From assembly GCA_029942215.1 (NCBI GenBank), contig JAOZTM010000028.1, forward strand, positions 1-5,273: a DNA stretch of 5,273 nucleotides, read 5' to 3'. The translations under genes were made by a program, and so were the position numbers. Below, one piece after another: positions 1-4,751 of the stretch. Each line of letters opens with the position of its first letter. Within the stretch, counting starts at the first letter, position 1. Under the pieces are notes generated by a model. That model made no database searches and had not been told where the DNA came from. It was given only the letters and a program-made list of their open reading frames with translations. The stretch comes from Metamycoplasmataceae bacterium (GTDB lineage Bacteria > Bacillota_I > Bacilli_A > Mycoplasmatales > Metamycoplasmataceae).

Positions 1-22
1 TTTGAAGTAAAGTTATTTTCAT
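1..22 (-). CDS. Start of the next gene (7 codons, cut by the window edge)
   Basis: An ATG overlaps the TAA of the preceding gene as TAATG, and an open frame (MKITLLQ) runs to the window edge. The same TAATG junction joins efp and the Gls24 gene elsewhere in this window, so a translationally coupled downstream cistron is likely. Too little is visible to suggest a function. In Firmicutes nusB is often followed by folD or xseA, but seven residues cannot support either. Confidence 0.5.
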
Positions 23-483
23 TAAAAGACTTTCCTTAATACTTTAATTAGTTTTTCATTTTGATCTTCGAAATCAGCAGGTATTGATTGTAGTCAAGCA
101 TTGTAATGATTTCTTTTTTCTTGGTTAACTTTAACAAAGTTCCCATCCTTGAATATATTTTCTTTTTTCTTTCTCTTGTCTTTTCAATAAGTTGATGTTT
201 GGAATATGTATCAAATGAAAATACCGAATTCATCTCATAGAATTTCGTCATTAGTATACTTACTAAGTTTTTTATATGAAGATACAAACATGCTCTGATC
301 GTTCTTGTTATTCATTAAGTCTTTTTCTTCTTTAACTAAAAAGTTCAACTTGATTGAATCGTTATATGCAAGTGCAACAAACGTAAAAAGAAATTTCATG
401 TCTTTGTTTTTAAACTTTTTATTGTACTGTTTCATTAACTTCTGAGCTTTTAGCTCTGATTTAACTTGCTTTAAGTTTGTCAA
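22..483 (-). CDS. Hypothetical protein, 153 aa, cotranscribed with nusB
   Basis: I do not recognise this protein. It is Lys/Asn-rich and basic, with a predicted helical, Lys-rich N-terminus (residues 1-30), a hydrophobic patch at about 31-40, an aromatic stretch at about 86-100 containing three Trp (W83, W91, W100), a KDKRKKK cluster at 101-107 and a fourth Trp at 130. There is no signal peptide and no clear membrane span, so it is probably cytoplasmic. All four Trp are TGA, so a standard-code reading breaks the gene into pieces. The start is uncertain. I chose TTG at 483 because a GGTGG lies 9 bases upstream; this overlaps the nusB end by 23 bases. The alternative is ATG at 435 (137 aa), which has only a weak AGAAG upstream. 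The stop overlaps the next ATG as TAATG. It sits downstream of nusB with no terminator between, so it is probably expressed from the nusB promoter. Confidence 0.7.
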
Positions 484-862
484 AATGATCACCCACCTTT
501 TCAAGTATTGAATTTATAAACTTATATGAATCACCAGGAACATAACCTTGAGTTAAGATAACCATTTCATTTATAACCAATGCACGATCAATATAAGAAA
601 GCTCAAATGCACCATAGATCAAGATGGCTCTTTCTAATGGAGCCAATCTTGTTCAACTTCATCCATCTACTATAAACTTTTCAATTAAAGCTTTGAACTT
701 AGTATAGTTTTTAGAAATTGATTCTATTTGTTTGATTTGTACTTCATTAAGTTTTTCTGAGTTTAAATCACCTGACGCATCAAGTGGTTTGTTATATAAC
801 TCAAATGTATAAATATAATTTATAACTTGACTTCTTAAGATTAATTTAGACTCTTTACCCAT
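461..862 (-). CDS. nusB: Transcription antitermination factor NusB
   Basis: NusB is a small all-helical RNA-binding protein that pairs with NusE (S10) on boxA RNA to promote antitermination, chiefly in rRNA operons. At 133 aa it has the usual family length. The C-terminal half carries the recognisable family pattern: a WSWTRLAPLERAIL segment (68-81), an ELSYID stretch (87-92), VINEMVIL (96-103) and KFINSIL (114-120). The N-terminal half is more divergent, but ends in the expected helix ILRSQVINYIYTFELY (8-23). W68 and W70 are TGA codons. The ATG at 862 is chosen over the in-frame TTG two codons upstream because a perfect TATAAT ends six bases before it, which predicts a leaderless mRNA. Upstream is the Gls24 gene, as yqhY precedes nusB in Bacillus, but a likely terminator separates the two here. 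The unknown gene follows with a short overlap. Confidence 0.95.
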
Positions 863-868
863 AGTCAA

Positions 869-874
869 ATTATA
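869..874 (-). promoter_or_regulatory. -10 box of nusB, predicted leaderless
   Basis: A perfect TATAAT is followed by TTGACT and then the nusB ATG. A six-base gap puts the expected +1 on the A of the ATG. There is no Shine-Dalgarno upstream. No good -35 hexamer is present at 16-18 bases (GGGCTA at 17), which is common for mollicute promoters. Confidence 0.7.
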
Positions 875-884
875 TATTAATGAT

Positions 885-908
885 AAAAAAATAGCCCTTA
901 TTAGACTA
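885..908 (-). terminator. Possible Rho-independent terminator after the Gls24 gene
   Basis: On the minus strand TAGTC and GGCTA can form a 5-bp stem (with one G-U pair) around a 7-base loop that holds the Gls24 stop codon. It is followed at once by seven T. The stem is short and AT-leaning, so efficiency is uncertain. Its position between the Gls24 stop and the nusB promoter fits separate transcription units. Confidence 0.4.
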
Positions 909-1191
909 GTTTAATTTTGATATTATTAGGTTTTGAATCTAGTAGATTGAAAACTAACATTTCTATTTCATTTGTTACTGATGTGAATGTTTTAGTTAGA
1001 TCTAACTTCGCATCCTTAGTAATACTGATAGTAATTGAAACGTCATCGTTGTTTTTTGATAACTCTGCATCGGCTGATACAAACTTAACACCTTTAACTT
1101 TTTTAACCGCTTCTTTAGAAACGTCTTCGAATACTGATTTCTCTACTTGATAAATTTGATTAAGTGAGAAGTTGATTGATATAAATTCCAT
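901..1191 (-). CDS. Asp23/Gls24 family protein, YqhY-like (short form)
   Basis: A 96-aa acidic and basic mixed soluble protein with no signal peptide or membrane segment. It is called as Asp23/Gls24 (DUF322) from its alternating pattern: a middle segment EDVSKEAVKKVKGVKFVSAD (22-41), then a beta-like run DDVSITISITKDAKLDL (49-65), then a helix EIEMLVFNLL (75-84). The call also rests on its position between efp and nusB, where Bacillus has yqhY next to nusB. Typical members are somewhat longer, about 110-150 aa. In Bacillus YqhY influences acetyl-CoA carboxylase activity; no accB/accC is present here, so that role cannot be assumed. Its ATG overlaps the efp stop (TAATG), and a purine-rich GGAAGGGG 9 bases upstream within efp can serve as ribosome binding site, so it is probably co-translated with efp. 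The family call is moderately sure; the function is unknown. Confidence 0.75.
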   Translation of the reverse strand: MEFISINFSLNQIYQVEKSVFEDVSKEAVKKVKGVKFVSADAELSKNNDDVSITISITKDAKLDLTKTFTSVTNEIEMLVFNLLDSKPNNIKIKLV

Positions 1192-1754
1192 TATTTAGTT
1201 CCCCTTCCAACATACTTACCTGTTTCAGATGAAACTGTAATTGTTTCACCTTGTTTAATAAACATTGGTGCTTCAATTTCGAATCCAGTTTCTAACATGA
1301 TTTTCTTTTGAGGATTATTAGCTGTATTTCCTTTTACTGCTTCAGGAGCTTCAGTTACTTCTAATTCGATGTTAGTATCCAATTCAATATCTAGAACTTC
1401 ATTTTCGAATGTTCTTACTAATACTTGGTTACCTTCTTTAAGGAAGTTAAGTTCTCATTTAACTTTAACAATTGAGATTTCAACTTGCTCGAAAGTTTCA
1501 CCATCCATCAATACGATGTTGTCACTATCGGCATATAAGAAACTCATGTTCTTTTTAGAGATATGTGCCTTAGCTACTTTGTCTCCACCTGTATAAGACT
1601 TTACGATTATTGCGCCAGATCTTAGGTTTTTAACCTTTACTTTAACAGTAGCTTGGCCTCTTCCTTGTTTAGAATGAGACGCAGTTAGTACTGTGAATAT
1701 ATCTGTTTTTTCTTGGAACGTTGTTCCTGGTTTTAATGTGTTTACACTGATCAT
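1191..1754 (-). CDS. efp: Translation elongation factor P
   Basis: EF-P binds between the ribosomal P and E sites and relieves stalling at consecutive prolines. The 187-aa length is normal. The three beta-barrel domains are visible: a KOW-like domain I (about 1-62, with VKVKVKNLRSGAIIVKSY), an OB domain II (about 63-125, with KKNMSFLYADSD and LMDGETFEQVEI) and a C-terminal OB domain III (about 128-187, with the family-typical VKGNTANNPQKK, LETGFEIEAPMFI and GKYVGRG). The residue at the tip of the domain I loop, where the family carries a modified Lys or Arg, is R32 in SKQGRGQA. W100 is a TGA codon. The ATG has a GGAGG six bases upstream and a consensus promoter above that. It is followed by the Gls24 gene with a one-base overlap and preceded by the Xaa-Pro peptidase, a known Firmicutes neighbour. 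Confidence 0.97.
1201..1208 (-). promoter_or_regulatory. Ribosome binding site for the Gls24 gene inside efp
   Basis: GGAAGGGG lies within the last codons of efp, nine bases before the overlapping TAATG. It supports the ATG at 1191 and translational coupling. It also forces a rare AGG arginine codon into the efp tail. Confidence 0.55.
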
Positions 1755-1760
1755 ATTTGA

Positions 1761-1765
1761 CCTCC
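1761..1765 (-). promoter_or_regulatory. Shine-Dalgarno site of efp
   Basis: GGAGG lies six bases before the ATG at 1754. It fixes the start and rules out the longer in-frame reading that begins at 1784. Confidence 0.85.
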
Positions 1766-1775
1766 ATATAATTGA

Positions 1776-1804
1776 ATTATACATAAGGCATTGATTTTAA
1801 ACAA
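1776..1804 (-). promoter_or_regulatory. Promoter of efp-Gls24
   Basis: The -10 TATAAT (1776-1781) lies 17 bases from a half-matching -35 TTGTTT (1799-1804). The expected start is near 1769, giving a leader of about 15 bases that contains the GGAGG. The -35 overlaps the T-rich tail of the hairpin after the peptidase gene. Confidence 0.65.
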
Positions 1805-1830
1805 AATAAAAAACAAAAAATGTTTTATTT
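1801..1830 (-). terminator. Possible terminator after the Xaa-Pro peptidase gene
   Basis: On the minus strand AAAACA and TGTTTT form a 6-bp stem around five T. Four more A-T pairs extend it across a two-base bulge, and a T-rich tail follows. The peptidase stop codon lies in the first arm. The stem is almost all A-T, so it may be weak. The efp promoter starts directly behind it. Confidence 0.45.
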
Positions 1831-2856
1831 AGACAGTATTTCATATCCATCAGAAGTAACTAGAACATCATCTTCAATTCTAATTCCTCCGAAGTTAGGA
1901 ATATATATTCCTGGTTCTACAGTTATTACCATTCCAGCTTCAAGAATTGTTGAGAATTTAACGTTTGAAGTTACATTTGGTAATTCATGAACATCAATTC
2001 CTAATCCATGTCCAGTTGAGTGAACGAAGAACTCTCCATATCCTTTTTCAGTTATGTAGTCTCTACAGATCTTATCAATCTCTACAGTTGTAACTCCAGG
2101 CTTCACTGCTTCTTTCCCTCTTTTTTGCGCTTCAGTTAATACTGCTTCAATTTCTAATAACTTCTCATCAGTAACTGTTCCAACATGGAAAGTTCTAGTA
2201 ATGTCTGAACAATATCCTTTTCAGATAGCTCCAAAGTCAATTGTTAATAGTTCTCCATCTTTAAGTTCTTTAGAAGATGGTTTACCGTGAGGTAGAGAAC
2301 CGTTTGCACCAGAAACAACAATCGCATCGAATGATCCTTTTTCAGCTCCATGCTTTCTTAAAAGGAATTCTAGCTTTCTATCAAGTTCTAATTCAGTAAC
2401 TCCTGGAACTATATCTTTAGATAATTCTTTTAATGCTGTCATTGCAATGTTTCCGGCTTTTCTCATTAAAGCAATTTCTTCTTCGTCTTTTATTATTCTA
2501 AGTGCAGCTCCAGATATAAGAACTATTTCAGCATCAGGGAATAATGTATCAAGTGCTTCTCTTTCAGAAAGCGTCATATATTCTTTCTCAACACCGATCC
2601 TTTTATATTCTCTTTCGCTAGCGAATGTTTTTAATTCATCCTTTTTAAATAAAATAACTGAAACGTTCTTTGCAGTTTTTTCAGCTAACTCAATGTAACG
2701 TGAATCAATTAAAAGAGTTGCTTCTTCTTTTTCTACGAAAAGAAAACCCGCAGAAGCTTTTAGTCCTGTGTATCAAAGTCTCATTTGCTCACTTGTTGAA
2801 TAAATAACATCTAAGTTATTGTCTTCGAAAGTTTTTAATAGTCTTTTATTGTTCAT
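1825..2856 (-). CDS. pepP: Xaa-Pro aminopeptidase, M24B family
   Basis: A cytoplasmic metallopeptidase that removes an N-terminal residue preceding proline, or splits Xaa-Pro dipeptides. It has 343 aa, near the length of the short Firmicutes YqhT/YpdF type. A creatinase-type N-domain (about 1-120) precedes the pita-bread catalytic domain (about 127-337). All five dinuclear-metal ligands are seen: D207 (in TIDFG), D218 (in SDITRT), H283 (in STGHGLG), E314 (in VEPGIY) and E328 (in RIEDD). The conserved H190 (SLPHG), H279 and H290 are also present. W28 and W212 are TGA codons. The start at 2856 has only a weak AAAGAG upstream but gives a complete N-domain. The gene has its own likely promoter and lies just before efp. 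Aminopeptidase versus prolidase cannot be decided from the sequence. Confidence 0.93.
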
Positions 2857-2882
2857 AGTTCTCTTTTCTAATTTGTATGTAC

Positions 2883-2891
2883 ATTATCTCA
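2883..2891 (-). promoter_or_regulatory. Probable extended -10 promoter of the Xaa-Pro peptidase gene
   Basis: TGAGATAAT matches an extended -10 (TGn plus GATAAT, 5 of 6 bases). It predicts a start near 2876 and a leader of about 20 bases, the same as at rpmG. It lies just downstream of the rpmG terminator, so the gene probably needs its own promoter. No -35 is evident. Confidence 0.5.
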
Positions 2892-2900
2892 AAACTAAAC

Positions 2901-2928
2901 AAAAAAAGAGAAATTATTTTTTCTCTTT
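2901..2928 (-). terminator. Rho-independent terminator of rpmG
   Basis: On the minus strand AAAGAGAAA and TTTCTCTTT form a perfect 9-bp stem around a 6-base loop, and the T-run continues for four more T. The loop contains the rpmG stop codon, so the last codons of rpmG form the first arm. Confidence 0.7.
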
Positions 2929-3066
2929 GTGATTAACTTGCTTGTTACATTTAGGACAAAACTTCTTCATTTCTAGTTTGTCTACTTGTGTTTTTTTGTT
3001 TATTTTAGTGATGTAGTTTTCCATTTTACAGTCTGTACATCTCATTGTTATACCAGTTCTAGCCAT
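2914..3066 (-). CDS. rpmG: 50S ribosomal protein L33
   Basis: L33 is a small zinc-ribbon protein of the large ribosomal subunit near the E site. The 50-aa length is normal. Two CxxC pairs are present (C10/C13 in RCTDC and C37/C40 in FCPKC), so this is the zinc-binding C+ form; zinc-independent paralogs lack these cysteines. The N-terminal [10 protein letters not shown] and the YITKINKK segment are family-typical. The ATG at 3066 has AGGAGG six bases upstream, the best ribosome binding site in the window, in line with high expression. It lies alone between nfo and the Xaa-Pro peptidase gene, with its own promoter and terminator. It contains no Trp and so is unaffected by the code change. Confidence 0.97.
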   Translation of the reverse strand: MARTGITMRCTDCKMENYITKINKKTQVDKLEMKKFCPKCNKQVNHKEKK

Positions 3067-3072
3067 GTTGAG

Positions 3073-3078
3073 CCTCCT
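3073..3078 (-). promoter_or_regulatory. Shine-Dalgarno site of rpmG
   Basis: AGGAGG lies six bases before the ATG, a perfect match to the usual anti-Shine-Dalgarno core. It contrasts with the absence of any such site before nfo, nusB and the NIF3-like gene. Confidence 0.9.
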
Positions 3079-3092
3079 AAATTGATAACAAT

Positions 3093-3098
3093 ATTATA
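3093..3098 (-). promoter_or_regulatory. -10 box of rpmG
   Basis: TATAAT is preceded by ATG and predicts a start near 3086 with a 20-base leader holding the AGGAGG. It lies two bases after the nfo stop codon, so any -35 must be inside nfo. No good -35 is seen. No terminator separates nfo from this promoter, so nfo transcripts may continue into rpmG. Confidence 0.65.
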
Positions 3099-3100
3099 CA

Positions 3101-3916
3101 TTATTTTAAAAGTGCTATCTCTTCTTTATATATTTGTTTTTTCTCTACGTAGGGAGTTTCAAGAACTTTAATCACATTTTCAAACTCTTTACAATGAATG
3201 ATTTTCTTCAGTGCTTTAGTACCAATGAAACCTTTCCCAATATTCTCATGTCTATCTTTATGAGCGCCTAAATCGTTTTTAGAATCGTTTATATGCAATA
3301 CTTTGATCTTATCTAAAAGATTTGTTTCTTTAAGTTGCTTAATGAACGATTTGAAATCTTTCACATCGTATCCAGCATCTCAAACATGACAAGTATCTAA
3401 ACAAACACCCAGTCTTGGATCGTTAACTTTGTTAAGTATTAATTCCATCTCTTCGAATGTAGTTCCGAGTTCCGTTCCTTTTCCTGACATTGTCTCTAAA
3501 AGAATAGTTACATCTTTAGTTGCTTTGAATATAGCTTTCAATGACTTTACTAAAGTATCAATTGATTCTTCTCTTGTTGAAACAGTATGAGCACCAGGAT
3601 GTAAAACCATGTACTTAGCTCCTATGTAGTTCATTCTTTCACAATCTTTAATTAAGAACTCGATAGCAAACTCATGTTTCTCTACTGAAGCTGGATTAAC
3701 TATATAAGGAGCATGAATAACAATATCTTCAGGTTTCATTGTTCCTTCTGAAAGAAAGTACTCAAGATTATACTTTTCGATTTCTACTCTCCTAGTATTT
3801 TGTGGAGCACCTAAATATATCATCATAGTATTAGCATTATTTGCAAGTGAAAACTCAAGAGAACCTTTAAGGTAATCCGGAGCTTTGAAAGGTGTGTGTG
3901 AACCGAGTTTTAACAT
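3101..3916 (-). CDS. nfo: Endonuclease IV (AP endonuclease)
   Basis: Cleaves DNA 5' of abasic sites in base-excision repair, using three zinc ions in a TIM barrel. At 271 aa it matches the family length (E. coli Nfo is about 285). All nine expected metal ligands are identifiable: H68 (VIHAPY), H106 (VLHPGAH), E141 (LLETMSG), D174 and H177 (CLDTCHVWDAGYD), H208 (LHINDSKN), D221 and H223 (HKDRHENIG) and E253 (VLETP). An active enzyme is expected. W179 is a TGA inside the conserved DTCH...DAGYD motif, so standard-code reading cuts the protein in two there. The start at 3916 (MLKLGSHTPF) is chosen over a TTG five codons upstream because it matches the family N-terminus and a TATAAT ends six bases before it, which predicts a leaderless mRNA. 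The neighbours are unrelated in function. Confidence 0.96.
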
Positions 3917-3937
3917 AAAAAAATTATACAATGTATA
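3917..3937 (-). repeat. 13-bp inverted repeat plus T-run over the nfo promoter
   Basis: On the minus strand TATACATTGTATA (3925-3937) is a perfect inverted repeat around one central T. After one A it is followed by seven T that run up to the nfo ATG. It could be a weak terminator for the NIF3-like gene, or an operator, since its right half forms most of the nfo -10 box. Its all-A/T character and short stem make it a poor terminator, and chance is possible. Confidence 0.4.
3923..3928 (-). promoter_or_regulatory. -10 box of nfo, predicted leaderless
   Basis: A perfect TATAAT is followed by six T and then ATG. The expected +1 is the A of the start codon. There is no Shine-Dalgarno. A weak -35-like TAGACT lies 19 bases upstream, inside the end of the NIF3-like gene. 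Confidence 0.7.
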
Positions 3938-3939
3938 GT

Positions 3940-4710
3940 TTATTTTAAGTCTATTTTATTTCTCATTTTGATTACTTCCAGTAACTTAAACTTTGTTTCT
4001 ATATGATTTGAAACTGAGTCTACGAATACGTCTTCCATATGGTGAGGAACTTGAGCAATTGAAATTTCATGCTCTTGCGCTAATGTTCAAGTTGATCATT
4101 TAACATCCGAAGTAACAACCAAATCAATGCCTTGTTTTTTACACTCCAGTATTTCAGTTGGAATTCCAGTTCCTGGAAGAAAAGCTATTCTGCTTATTCT
4201 TTTGTTTTCATTCGTTACATTAGTAAATCCAACTTTTAAACCTAGTTTTCTTTGAAGTAGTTTTTTGACTTCATCTAAATTCATATCTATTTCAGCTTGG
4301 AAACCATAATCAACTTTTGGTATTCCTTTAAACTTTAATCCAATTGCTTTAGCAAATGCAGGACTCATACCTTCTTTTGCGATATCGTAATTTGTATGTG
4401 CAGCATAAACTGAGATACCTGTATTTCTTAACCTTTGATATAAAGATTTCTTGTATGGGAACTCAATGAATTGTTTTTCAAGTTCTTCTTGGTTATCTTC
4501 ATTGAATAAGAAAGGGTGGTGAGTTATTATTAGCTCTGCACCTGTGTTTAAGGCCTTTTCATAAACTTCTTTTGTCAAGTCTAAAGCAACAACAACTTTT
4601 GTTATTTCTTGCTTACCATTACCTAAAAGAACTCCAACACTATCTCATTCTTCTGCAGATTTTAATGGGTAAAGTTGTTCTAATGTACTTGCGATTGATT
4701 TAAGTTTCAT
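3940..4710 (-). CDS. NIF3/YbgI-like dinuclear metal center protein
   Basis: Member of the widespread NIF3 family (E. coli YbgI, Bacillus YqfO), toroidal hexamers with a two-metal site. Some members are annotated as GTP cyclohydrolase 1 type 2, but the cellular role is not settled. The 256 aa fit the short YbgI type, without the PII-like insert of YqfO. Visible motifs are EEWDSVGVLLG (20-30), ITHHP (62-66, ligands H64 and H65), AAHTNYD (103-109, H105 and D109) and TSDVKW (200-205). The C-terminal ligand motif, usually H-x3-E, reads VPHHMED (221-227), so the +4 position from H223 is D227 and a Glu sits one residue earlier. W22, W205 and W208 are TGA. The start at 4710 gives the standard family N-terminus and follows TATAAT by six bases. 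It lies directly after rpoD; in Bacillus sigA and yqfO are also close. Confidence 0.92.
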
Positions 4711-4716
4711 AAGAAT

Positions 4717-4722
4717 ATTATA
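4717..4722 (-). promoter_or_regulatory. -10 box of the NIF3-like gene, predicted leaderless
   Basis: A perfect TATAAT is followed by ATTCTT and then the ATG, putting +1 on the start codon. No Shine-Dalgarno is present. The box begins where the T-rich tail of the rpoD terminator ends. The 17-base -35 position (TAATGC) falls in the terminator stem and does not match consensus. Confidence 0.7.
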
Positions 4723-4747
4723 AAGAAAAATAATGCATAGCATTATT
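4722..4747 (-). terminator. Rho-independent terminator of rpoD
   Basis: On the minus strand AATAATGC and GCATTATT form a perfect 8-bp stem with a 3-base loop (TAT), followed by TTTCTTT. It starts four bases after the rpoD stop. Its tail runs straight into the -10 box of the next gene. Confidence 0.7.
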
Positions 4748-4751
4748 GTTG

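Noticed and set aside
48..287. 79-aa minus-strand open frame overlapping the hypothetical gene
   Set aside because: It is a different frame within the code-4 hypothetical gene. The longer frame runs through TGA codons to TAA at 22-24, where it meets the next ATG.
444..456. GAGCT-TTT-AGCTC hairpin near the nusB stop as a terminator
   Set aside because: The stem is only 5 bp with no T-run on the minus strand, and it lies inside the next coding region.
560..670. Broken nusB
   Set aside because: The interruption is two in-frame TGA codons in the conserved WSW segment; read as Trp the protein has normal length.
917..1150. Plus-strand open frame opposite the Gls24 gene
   Set aside because: Antisense shadow: no ribosome binding site or family pattern, and it lies fully within a supported gene.
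1369..1596. Plus-strand open frame opposite efp
   Set aside because: Antisense to conserved EF-P sequence, with no recognisable product.
2447..2698. Plus-strand Ser-rich open frame opposite the Xaa-Pro peptidase gene
   Set aside because: The Ser-rich composition is the complement of Glu/Arg-rich coding sequence; nothing supports expression.
2986..3171. Plus-strand open frame across rpmG and the end of nfo
   Set aside because: It is antisense to two certain genes. Its Cys/Phe-rich look comes from the complement of Lys-rich codons.
3340..3400. Frameshift or pseudogene in nfo between two apparent open frames
   Set aside because: The break is a single in-frame TGA at a conserved Trp position, and all nine metal ligands are present across it.
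3917..3931. TTG start five codons upstream for nfo
   Set aside because: Those codons are the TATAAT and T-run of the promoter, and the family N-terminus begins at the ATG at 3916.
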